Shown here: one piece after another, positions 1 through 11,400 of the stretch
How positions within the stretch are numbered: position 1 is the first letter of the stretch
Layout of the letters: every line of letters starts with the position of its first letter
Source of the DNA: Oryzias latipes
Lineage: Eukaryota; Chordata; Actinopteri; Beloniformes; Adrianichthyidae
Assembly (NCBI RefSeq): GCF_002234675.1
Contig: NC_019866.2
Location: forward strand, 25,007,031 to 25,071,030
DNA length: 64,000 nt
Direction of reading: 5' to 3'
Made by a program: the position numbers and the translations under genes
The notes under the pieces: generated by a model
What the model was told of the DNA's origin: nothing
Database searches by the model: none
What the model saw: only the letters and a program-made list of their open reading frames with translations

Positions 1-61
1 TTGTGTGGCACACAGAAACGAGCGATGAACACCAGAACATGCTGATCTTGTTTGTGTGCAG

Positions 62-2291
62 ATCTCCAGTGAGGACGCCCAGGCCTTTGCCAGAGAGAAC
101 AGGATCCACTATATGGAGGCTTCAGCCAAGAACCGCTACAACGTGGACGAAGTCTTCCTGAAGCTGGTGCACATCATCAGGTGGAGCCGCACTCTCATGA
201 ACTGAGGTCTTTCTTATTGCTTTGGTTCAGTTTGTTCATAAAGAGCCAGTTGATTAACACAAGGCCAGAAAAATCACACCAAGTGGTGTGATTGCAGACG
301 GTATGATCCAGTTTAGTCCAGATGATTCCAATCCTGAGATTACCAGACGATCTACGGATTACATGGAAGCATTTAGGGTGGAAGCAAAGGACGGCAGTAG
401 AGAGGAACACTCCCCCCACCGCGATGTTGGAAAGGAGGAAGAATCCAACTTACATCTGAGTCACTGATGTCAAAGAAAACGTAGGTGAAGACCCCTTGAG
501 GAGACTGCGTGGGGGGCGGAGTTTCAGGGAAACTGGGACTGTACGGCCCGGATTCAGACCAGACCCTCATTTGACGCCCCGCAGCATCATTTCAGAGTCA
601 TGGAGACATTCCTGGATCTTTCTGGCTGCCTTCCAGAAGCTTCCATGGAATGTGAAGTCAAGCAAAAATCTGGAAAAAATCCAATGTCAACACTTTGCAT
701 GGAAAATACCAAATGATCGGAATTATTTAGAGATCTGAATGAACACGAGGAGGCAGCATTTGTCTGATCCCAGTCCCAGTTTTAGACGGGATTCAGCCCG
801 GACACGTTTGGTTCGCTTAGAGTGAGCCAGAGTTTGTTTCCCCCGATAATCTGGAACAAATGTCCACCCAAGTGGACCAGGAACCGCTCTCTGACCCATC
901 TCTGGAGGTGGTCTGGGTTAGTTTCCTATCGGACGGAGGTTCGCTTCGCTCTGAGATTCCTCAGTCTGAATACAATCCGTCCTCGGAGCGGAACAACCGG
1001 ACCGAACGGCCACCGTAGTCGACGTGAACGGAGCAGGAATGAAGGAACAGACGAATCCAAAGCAACGATGGCCGTTCTATCAAACAGAAAAAAAGAGTCC
1101 AACTGTTTCTTAGAACGTTTGTTTCAACGCCGCTGAAAACGCTTCTAACACACTTTCTGTGTGTCGTTACGCGTCCAACAGGCTGCTGTGACGTCATCCT
1201 AAAGGTTACCTTGTAGTTCCTGAACAGAATTCTCTAAAAACAAAGACGTGACACCACAACCATGAGACACAGCAACTCAGTGAAATGTGGGCGGATGAAT
1301 TCAGGCTCACTAAAACCTCTGTTAACGTGATCCACATCACGTCTCACTCTCAGCGTTCCTAATTAGCCGCCGTCTCCTCAGTAACCGCCGTGCAGCACGC
1401 CTCCACCAGACCAAAGCAGCAGGGAAAAGTGTTGGGCCGGGCAGGCTGGTCAGCCAAATCTAAAGTTTGAATGATCTGCAGAGAGCAGGACTTTCATCGT
1501 TTCCGTCTTTAGTTGCTATGCTCCGCCCTCGTAATTCTTGACCAATGACTGAAGAGATCTTTAGTCATGTGGTTTGGTTTACAAGCTTCGGTTGGAAAGG
1601 CCGCCTGGCGGCAGTCTGAATGCAGAGCAAACTCAAGGTTTGAGCAGACTAGGCGGACTCGGTCCGGCCAGCAGGTTGTTCTGGTCTGAATGCACCCTTA
1701 GAGTCTTTGATAGGACTCAACTGTGGATTCAAACTTGGGGCGGACCCTCTACCTCAAGGCCACTGAGTGACCTCTAGATTTCTGCCACGGTCTTCAGAAA
1801 CCAGCTGGTTCCTTTGTGAGTTTTTTTCTTCTCCTGGAAAAGCCGTGAAAACCAGTTCAAGCTGAAAAAGCTGGAATTTTCCTTTTTTTTTTTTTTTTAC
1901 TTTGAGACTTTTGGAAACTGACCTAAATGCTCCCTCTGGCTGGGATCATCCCTGATTGGTCCAGCTGCTGTCATGTGATCACGGACAGAAAACCAACTCT
2001 TTAAGAACAGAGAGGCGACGGCATAGACAATAGCAACTCTGCAAAGCAGCTCTTGACAGTGACGGCATGAAGCTCCGGTGCTGCTCTGAACAGAACCTTG
2101 TGCCTGTTTTATGCCTCCAGAGCGAACGCTGCGAGAGCGGCCGCCTCCGGCCGGTCTGGGGTTTGATCCAAACGCTGACTCATCCTCCGTTCTTCATTTA
2201 CAGGAGGTTTCATGAGATGGAAAGTCCTCCTCCCCAAGCTCAGCACGCGGGCAAACAGAAGAGCGGTGGCTGTCCCTGTGTCCTCCTCTGA
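62..2291 (+). CDS. rras: R-Ras small GTPase, last two coding exons (5' part outside window)
   Basis: Membrane-anchored Ras-family GTPase that signals to integrin adhesion and vascular pathways (family knowledge). Coding exons are 62-180 and 2204-2291, joined in phase 2 across a GT-AG intron. The first exon encodes the end of the G domain, including the guanine-binding G5 motif EASAK, followed by NRYNVDEVFLKLVHIIR, the terminal helix. The second exon encodes the short hypervariable tail ending in GGCPCVLL and a stop. CVLL is a CAAX box whose last residue L favours geranylgeranylation, and the cysteine two residues before it is a likely palmitoylation site. The CPCVLL ending matches R-Ras, whereas R-Ras2 and M-Ras end differently. 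The G1-G4 motifs lie upstream of the window. The neighbouring prrg2 and prr12 support the assignment, because RRAS is linked to both in human. Confidence 0.9.
181..2203 (+). other. rras last intron
   Basis: GT-AG intron of about 2 kb between the two visible rras exons. Ordinary unique-looking sequence. A T-rich run near 1886-1900 and no recognisable gene, RNA or transposon end were seen. Open frames here have no family resemblance. Confidence 0.7.
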
Positions 2292-2339
2292 GCCCCGTTA
2301 CCATGGATACCCAGCCCCATCCCTCTGCAGCTCGTACAA

Positions 2340-2612
2340 AAAGATCTGCCGGCGTGCATGTGTCTGCGCTTGGTGGTCTGCCAGCGATTGTCTGCACGCG
2401 TGTGCGCGCGTACATGTGTGTCTGTTTGTGTTTGCATGTGGCAGTGTTTGTGTGTACGCATATGCATTGCTAAATGCAAGCCAGTGTTTGCCCTGCACAT
2501 GTTTGTGTGTGCTTGCATCTGTGTGTGTTTGTGTGAGTGTTTGCATCTGTGTGCGTGTGTGGGCATATGTGTCTGTGTGCGTGTGTGTGCGTGTCTGTGT
2601 GTGTCAGACAAA
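2340..2612 (+). repeat. Imperfect (TG)n-rich microsatellite in rras 3' UTR
   Basis: Degenerate TG/TGTGTC/TGCG-rich run starting about 50 bases after the rras stop, interrupted by GCATGTG-type variants. Long open frames on both strands here are dinucleotide-repeat artefacts (Cys/Val or His/Thr-rich translations). Confidence 0.8.
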
Positions 2613-3335
2613 TGCAACCCATTTCCCAGAAGTTTCTTTGAATCGTTGTCTTTCTTTGGTTTAGTGCGAGGGTCCGGGGGGGGGTTGTGTTAGCTGAAGT
2701 TGTGCGACTGCTGCAGCAGCATCACACTCTTGGAAGCTGTCCGTCTGTCGGACAGCGGAGCTTTTTCCGTCTTTGCCGTGTGCAGTTCACTGCTGGCGTG
2801 TCAGAAGAGCGGATGATTCATGATCTGGAGAATGTGACACACCCAGCATGAGTCAGGCTGCTGCCGCGCCGCATGGCGTCCTGAAGGGGGCGCCAGAGCC
2901 TCATCGAGAGGGGAAGAGATGAGGCCCATCATGGTCTTCCTCCCTTAGAGGCTGCTGCTCACACAACTTCCATGAAAAACACCTTTGGATCGTGAGATCA
3001 GCGGCTGAGGATGCAAAGTTTTTACGGTTTCCATCTCTGCTGGTCGTGCACGCATGACGGGTGGGGCTGTGGTTGGGAGGGAGGGGCTAAACCAAGCCTC
3101 ACCTGACCGCCTCAGGTGGTCCAGCTCACCCGCACAACTGAGGGATCAGAAACCTGAAGTTGAGGTGCAGCAAACGCCCTCCCTTCCTCTAAATGTATGA
3201 TTCTATGTAACTTCAATATTACAGGACTGTAGACGAAGGCTTCGTCTGCTGACGGCAGCGTTTGGACGACCACACGACAGAACTTCTTCTGGAAACGTCT
3301 AACTGAAAACGTGTCCAGTTTTGTATTCTCTCGTT

Positions 3336-3421
3336 ATTAAAGATCCCAAAGTAAATCACAATCTATTATCTGCATATTGAATTTTATTATAACAGTTTAA
3401 TCCATTTTGTACATCAATAAA
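3336..3421 (+). promoter_or_regulatory. Candidate rras polyadenylation signals
   Basis: An ATTAAA hexamer at 3336-3341 and an AATAAA at 3416-3421 are the first good poly(A) signals after the rras stop at 2291. They would give a 3' UTR of about 1.05-1.15 kb. Which one is used cannot be told from sequence. Confidence 0.5.
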
Positions 3422-3440
3422 AGTTTCTATAATCTTTCCT

Positions 3441-5459
3441 CCGACTTCATTTTTCATAGAAGCTCTTCACGCGTTTCTGACGTTCTTGTTTTTCCAGATG
3501 ATTTTGTGAGGACGACCTTCAGAATTCTAGACCAGTCTGGTTGGAAAAACTGCTTTTTACTTTCGGTTCTGTTCATAACTGCCTGTGAGCTCCAAGAGAA
3601 AACCACTAGAAAGTAGTAAAATGATCCGTTCATGCAGCGAGAAACCTGAGAGGATTTTAGAATCTGGAGTTTCACACAAGCATTCAAAAAGGGAGAAGAT
3701 GAAAAAGGTCACTGGTACATAGAATTACTTCAAACTGAAGTAACTCTGAAACAAAAATGACTTTTATTTGAGTTTCAGTCTTTAATCAAGTTTGTCTAAA
3801 GTTTAGAGCAAAAGGATTTAACTCATTTTTTTCCTGTTTCTCTTTATTCTAGTATCATATCTAGAATGTTTCACCTGTTTTAACCGTTCAACTATTCAAA
3901 TGTTCAGCTTTTTCCAGCTTTGCTCCTTCAAATCCTTGAACTTTTCCAGATATTCCAGGATTTCTGCCTCCATTGAAATAAATGGGGGAAGCTCGCTGGT
4001 TCGATGCCCGGCTCTGGCATTTATTGTTATTGTGCTGTTTTAACCTTTTTTACTTTATGGTCAACTTTGATCATTTCTTTATTTCTTTTTTGCTAATTAT
4101 TACCCTTAAAGTTTCCTTTTCATTCAGCAGTACAGCACTCAACCCATATTTGCTTCTGCAAATGCAGCTCCTTCTAGTTCTAATAATATTCTCCTCCTTT
4201 CTAGAACATTCTCCACTGTGCTGATTTAGAGTAAAGAGAACAAACGTGTAGAACAAAGAAGTTAAAACAACGTCTCCAAATGATCTTAAGTGTCTAATAA
4301 AGGTTGGACATCTTTGCATTGGTCCAATGGTTTGCAGTGTTGCATCATTCAGCATCAAACCGAAGCCTCCTACAGGACATTGGAGCCGCTGCAGCATCAG
4401 CCGTCCTCTTTCACATTTTCAGACTGTCTGGATTCTGCATCTTCATCTTCAGCGTTCACCCAATTCTGATTAGTTTCAAAGCGTCCGGACAGAAAGTCAC
4501 AGGTGCGTCACTCTGCATGGAGGGAAGAGCAGAAAGAAGAACCCTGCTGCTCCAGCAGAACCAGACTCCAGTTCTTTCCCTGTTCTGCTCCAGGAGCGTC
4601 CTGATTTCTGTGTCACCAGCGTAATGCGTGGAGCTGCAGATGACTTCCTCAGTAAGACGGAAGGCTGGGGTTTTTCTGCTGACTTCACGTGTTGCAGTGG
4701 GAGGACCTGCTGCTGTCAACCACACCCTCCCTCCGTCTGCACATTCAGCCTCAGGAAACAAGCAGAGTTTTTTCAGAATTTCCTCTGATTCCTGGAAAAA
4801 CTGAACAGGAACATGCATGAGGTGTGGCGCACCTGGCTGATTAAAGCTCAGGCTTTAGTCCCACCCCCACACTGAGTGTGTGGTCATGTGGAGGTGTCAT
4901 CAGGTCAGCCTGGGTCTGACCTTTCCTTCAGTTTCATAAGGACAAGTCAGAAAACACGTTGGCTCACTCTTCTTTAGACCAAACTGGTCTTGGATCAGCG
5001 TCCTGAGCTGGTAGAGAGCCGTCAGTGAAAGCAGCACTCTGGGATGTCAGTCAGCAGATGAAAAGTCCTCCTGGACGTCTCCAGCTCTGGTGGACAGCTG
5101 GAACTGGCATGTTTCACCTTTGTAACCGTCCCTGAAGGCAAACAAACAGCCGTGTGCCTCTCATACAGGTTTGTTTCCTGCTTCAGCTGACATGCTGTCA
5201 AACCGGTTTGTGGCGTGACGACCGCCTCACTGCTCTCTGCTTCCTGACGCCTCCAACAGAATTCTGGATTCAGTTTCAGGCAGCATCTCCCATGTTTCTG
5301 GAGGTCCAGAGGAGTGAGTTGGGCTCCCCCAGGCTGTGACGGTCCGCTCATCATGCTGCTGGCCGGGTGAGTGAGTGCTCTGCCTTCGTGGCTGACGAGC
5401 TGCAGAGCTGCTGACTCTCACGGAGCTGCTTCCTTGTTTCTCGCAGCCGTGTTGCTTCA
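3441..5459. other. rras-prrg2 intergenic stretch and prrg2 5' flank
   Basis: No gene, RNA or clear transposon boundary seen. AT-rich to 4500, then nearer average composition. The last few hundred bases before 5460 should contain prrg2 promoter and 5' UTR, but no TATA box or CpG island stands out. Confidence 0.5.
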
Positions 5460-8400
5460 ATGACGGCTCCAACGGTGGGGTGGGGTACCGGGCTGCTGCT
5501 GCTGCAGATGATCCGCTGCTCCGCCAGCGTCAGGCCCAGATCAGGTAAACCCCTCCTGCCGGCACAGCTGCCCCCCTGAGCCGACCGCAGCATTGGTGGT
5601 GGGATGAACTCTCAGGTTGGATACAGATGGGATCATCGGCCCTTAATGTTCTGTTGAGCTCAGCTTCTCCAGAGGTGAACTTGAAGCTGAAACAAACTGA
5701 CGGAGGAAAAAAAGATCTTCAGCACATTAATGATGAAACAAAGGTCAACCGTCTTCAGCCTGTTGTCTTCTGGCAGAGCGACTCTGGGACATTTTTCACT
5801 AAATTGAACTCTAGTTGCGCTAAAATCCACCTGATTCTGTTTTACCTGTTTGACCATTCAACCATTTTCTGAACTCGTTTTATCCTTTATGGCACATGTG
5901 TCAAACTAAAGGCCTGGGGGCCAAATGTGGCCCTCCATGTCATTTTATGTGGCCCGTCAGAGCATACAAGTTTTTAATTTTTTGAATAAAAAATAAAAAT
6001 TGGTGGATATTTATTCATATTTAGGGGGAATCAGACTTGAAATATGGGATTGGGTAACTATACATTAGGACTTAAACACTGTCAATATAATCTAACCTGA
6101 CAGAATCAACTGTAAAAGGATTTATGCTAAAGTAACAAGCAAACATATGTTTTCTATGCAACTGGAATCGTCACTTTAAAAAGTTATAATAAATAAAAAA
6201 ATAGTTATTTAACACTAAGGAGTACATTTATTTTCATTACATTTAGTTACATGTATAAGTTATATCTGGCCCTTTGAGGACAGACACTATGCTGATGTGG
6301 CCCCCAGTGAAAATGAGTTTGACCCCCCTGCTTAATGGGGTCACTGGCTGCCAGGGCCTAACCTGGCCTCTGCTGGGCGAAGGTTCACCTGTTTGATGTT
6401 CTGTGTACATTATTTCTGTTATGCTATGTTTAGGAAACTCTTTTTTATTCGGTTCTATTCTATTGTCCATACATTAACCCAACAAGCATCTCTGACCTCC
6501 AAACCAAACAGAGCATCCCATCCAGTGATGAAACACAAATCACATTTGCAACTGGAGAGCATCAAATACACTATATTACCAAAAGTATTGGCTCCCCCAT
6601 CCAGATGATCAGAATCAGGTGTCCTGATCACCTGTGTTCAAATCAAACACCGTTTTCACAAACATTTGTGACAGAATGGCCGTTCTCAGGTGATCCGTGA
6701 ATTCCAGCGTGGAACTGTCAGAGGACGCCACTGTGCATCAAATCCAGTTTCCTCTCTCCTAAATCTTCCACAGTCAGCTCTGTCAGAGCAAAGGAAGAGT
6801 TTGGGAGCAACAGCAGCTCAGCCTCCAAGTGGTCGACCACTAACCTGATGGGGAGGGGTCAGAGGATGCTGAAGGTCAAAGAGGTCACCCACTTTCTGCA
6901 CTCAGTTGCTGCAGAGCTCCAGACGTCATGTGACCTTCAGATTACAAGTCCAGCTTCATGGAACTGGTTTCCATGGCGAGCAGCTGCATCCATCCACACA
7001 TTACCAGGTGAACGCAAAGCGTGGATGCAGCGGTGGAAAGCACGCCGCCACTGGACGCCAGAGCAGCGAGACGCCTTCTCTGGAGACATGGATCACACTT
7101 TTCCATCTGGAAATCTGATGGACCAGTCTGGGTTTGGAGGTTGCCAGGACAACGGTACATTTGGGACGCCATTGTGCCGAGTGTAAGGTTTGGTGGAGGA
7201 GGTATTATGGTGTGGGCTTGTTTTTTTGCGCTTGACCCTTTAGTTCCAGTGAAAGGAACTCTGAATGCTTCAGGACTCCAAAACATTCTGGACAATTCCA
7301 TGATCCCAACCTGGAAGGAACAGTTTGGAGCGGCCCTTCCTCTTCCACCATGACTGAGCAGCAGTGACCAAAGGTCAAAGGTCCATGAAGACATGGAGGA
7401 CAGAGTCTGATGATGAACTGGACAGAGTCCTGACCTGAACCCCATAGAAGACCTTTGGGAGGAATTAGAGCAGAGACTGATCCAGGCCTTCTCCACCAAC
7501 ATCAGTGTGTGACCTCACCAATGACCTTCTGGAGGAACGGTCCAGAATTCCTAGAAACACTCCTGAACCTTGAGGACAGCCTTTCTAGAAGAGTTGGAGC
7601 TGGAATCCCTGCTAAAGGTGGAGCCACATCAGACTGAACTCTGTGGGTTAGGAATGGGACGACACTTCAGGTCATCTGTGAGTCAAGGCAGACGAGAAAA
7701 TACTTTTGGTAATACGGTGTAAATTCTCTTTGATGACATGTCAGAGGAAAGTGTAAAAGATCAGAACAGTGATTCTGCTCTTGACCATTGACTGTATAGG
7801 AGAACTGGATCGAGTGAGTGAGTGTGACACCCCCCCCCCCCCCCCCCAGAAAATAGTTTATTTCTCAATCTGACCAAATGGAGTCAATTCAGTCGCTGTT
7901 TTTCTGCAATATGGAGGCCGTCATTTGAAGGCAGACGATGTCAGAAAACAGTGTTGGGTCTGAAGTCAGTCGTTTCTATGGCAACCACTCTTGCCAATCT
8001 GGAGTGAGGCCACACCCCTTCCACTGAAGGGAGACTAGGGACAATGTGTCAATCAGATATTTTAGACATTGGCTGTGAGACCACATGCATTTATTGAGGC
8101 ATCTGATTGGTCGGTTTACAACTTGAGTAACTTTATCTACAGAAAAAATATCATAAAAAAAAGAGGATTATCAAGAATCTGTTAAAAACTGTCAGATCCA
8201 GAATGTTTTTCTAACCAATAGAATGACTGACGAACAGCTGTTTGTTTCTGGGATTTTGGCTTCCTGTTTGGAACACCAGGGGGGAGGGGCCACTCAGTCC
8301 AGTTCACTACATACAGTGTTTCTGACACCGAAAACACAACCCAGAATCAGCTGTGTGTGTGTGTGTGTGGGGTCGGTGTGGACCTGTTGATCTCAGGACT

Positions 8401-11400
8401 CCACATTTCTGACCCGCCGACCCGATTGCTGGAATTCCAGAACATTTCTCTTGACTTTTCTTTCAGTTTTAGGTGGAAGACATGTTTTGTACATTTTTGT
8501 GGTGTTGGAGGTCATCTACAGACGTTTCCTGTCATGTTCCAGAACTTACAGAAAATCCATATTTGGAAAACTTTATTCTTATCTTCAGGTTTTTTAAAAC
8601 AACGAAATCCTCCAGGATGTTCTGGAGTCTGAGCAGATCCTCTGCAGCTCCTCCTGTGGAGCAGCTGCAGGCTGACAGGCGTCCATCTCTTCCTGTGTTC
8701 ATGCGTGTTTTGCAGAGGAGTCGGTGGTGCTGGATGAACAGTCTGCAGCCTCCTTCCTGTCCCGTCACCTGCTCTACAACAGCTTTGACTTTGAGATGCT
8801 GGTGCAGGGCGACCTGGAGAGGGAGTGCAGAGAGGAGATCTGCACATACGAGGAGGCCAGAGAGGTTTTTGAGGACGACACGGTGGGGCTGGTAGGTCCA
8901 GCTTTGTATGGGACTAAAGTTCTGGAAAGCAAACTCGTAATCACATACTGACTATGACTTTCTGACGGGCAGCTGGTTAAATCATTCAGACCTGATTCAT
9001 GTTTGCTTAAGAAACATAAAGAAAACCGTCGTTTCAGGACCACGAGTCACAGTACGACTGCAGCAAAGCATCCTCTAAAGCAGAGGTCTCAACCTCAAAG
9101 TCACAGTGGCCAAAATTAAGCAGTAAAGTAAAACCACAGGCCAAAATTACAGATTTATTGAAAAATTTACTGCGACTGATATGTAATGTTGATATTACAA
9201 ACACAAGAGAAATTCTATTTGAAATAAAAGACACATCAGTGGTATTCTTTTCCTATTTAAATAGCGTATTTCTCTCTCCTTTCAAGTTCCTTTTTAAAGT
9301 AAATGTCATCCAATAAAAATCCAGCATTTCAACCATTAACATTCCAGGCCTTGCAGAAGGAAAAGTGCATCAGAAACAGATATATTCAACCTCCGTTTGC
9401 TGCTCTGATTTTCTCTGCACATTGGTCTAAGCCACATACCTGCATCTTTTCTGGATGCAGGTTCAGACTCTGAGCCGAGGAAAACCTGGTATTTTAGCAG
9501 GAAGGTCTTAAAGCTGCTGTCCATCTTTGCCTTGGACATTTTTATGGGGGGTGAAATTCAGTTGTCCCATGTGACTGGAGCATGGCTGTCACTGACTGCA
9601 ACGGAAAAAAGGAGCCAACTGTGCGCCAACGTACTAGCAAAGCATTGTGGGAGTTGTAGTATTAGCAGTACCGTATACACCGCGGGCCAGCTCTAATGCA
9701 CATTTGATATGATCCGGATTATAATTACACTGCAGGCCGAGTTTGACACCTGTGCTCTAAAGAATCTGGCAGCAAAGCATGATGGGATGGAAAGATCTGA
9801 TGCTTTCATGTCGGAAGTACTGAATTTGGCATCAACATTATTTGTCTAAAGTCTATTCAAACATCCAGAAGCTTTATACATTAAAAGCCTTAAAAACACA
9901 TTCAAATAAAATAATAATAGTAGAAGAGCAACACAATTAATCTGCTTCTAAATGATTCTCTCCATGCAGAAGAACTCACCGTGTGTTACTTTAGGAGAAG
10001 TCAGATATCTGGAGGTCCAGCCTCAGCAGAGCAGCTGCTTCCAGATGAGTGGCGGCCTGAAGCCTGAGGCGGCTCTGAGTCTGAATGAGTCCAATTTTTA
10101 GGGGGTTATGAAAAGTACCCAAACTTCTTGGAAGCAAGATCTTTTGTTTACGGTGGAGCCAGATTACCGACTAGCTTGAGAGCAAGAGAAAGATTTGCTA
10201 GTTTGTGTGTGCGGGTCCTGCAGTGCAGAGATGAGGGAAACGTGGCGTTTTGGGGGTTTGAGGCTCATCTAAGGTCAAACTTCTTATCTGAATGCAAAGT
10301 CCCCAAATGACTGTTGTTCTTCGCAGAAGAGATGAACAGTTTGATTTCTTCCTGCGTTCTAAACTTTCCTTTTTCATTATAGAAAGACTTTTGGGCCGCC
10401 TACACCAAAGATCCAAGTAAGTCAGTTATTCCTCCTTTCACCTGCAGACCAGTGTTTGTGACTTAGAGACACGTTCACACATAGAAACTTCACGATGTTA
10501 AAGCTCTGCTTTCAGGGAAATCTTCCCGAACTGTCGCTTCCTCACCACAACGGACAGAATACGATGACGACCAAAGGTCCCGTTTGTGTTTGAAGGCAGT
10601 CTGTCCAGAGTAGACGTGTCGGGGCTGGTGGCCGGCATCCTGGGGGTGGTTGTGTGCGCCGTCGTTGCCGCAGTTCTGGGAGTCTACTGCTACAAAAACA
10701 AGAAAAAGAATGACAGGAGGATGCCCAGGTGAGAGAGGCTTAACCAACACTTCTGGATGATGCATAAGACTGCAGTTCTGCCCTCAGCAGGGACCCCCAG
10801 AGTCATTTCAGATTTTAGAGGGTACACGCTCATGAAAAAAAGATGGTAACTCGCCGTCCTTCAGTCTACGCCACTCAATGCATGTTTTTCCATCAAAACT
10901 TTCTAGCACTGTTTCAATCAGACCATAAAAAGACAGTTAACCAAACTTACATTACTCCTGGAAACTAGGGATGTTACGATTAATCAACTCAATCGATGAA
11001 TCCATTTCTGTTCCTACGACCAACCAGATTCTCAGTCTGAGGCAAGATGTTGATGGAATCGACCGAAACCATTAAAAAATCACTTTAAAGGAAATAAATC
11101 CAATAAAATTGAACTTGGATTGATGTTCTGTGGGTTTATTTGACTCTAAGGCCAAACCGACCAATCACAGCAACGACACACATGTGATGTCATCAACACG
11201 GATCAGTCCATCATTCCAGTCCAATGTGTGGACAGACTGTGAATAAAGTCATGTGACCATCCAGTGTCTAGAATGTTCTAAGAATGTTCCCTTTGGATTC
11301 TTTGGATGTGGAAAAACAACAGTGGTGAACTTTAGGAAACTAACATGTGAATGGATTTGACATTCATTCTAGTTTACTTGTTGGTTTGGACACAGATTTC

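Noticed and set aside
6942..7502. 186-codon minus-strand frame
   Set aside because: Shadow of the broken Tc1 transposase, whose recognisable motifs are on the + strand.
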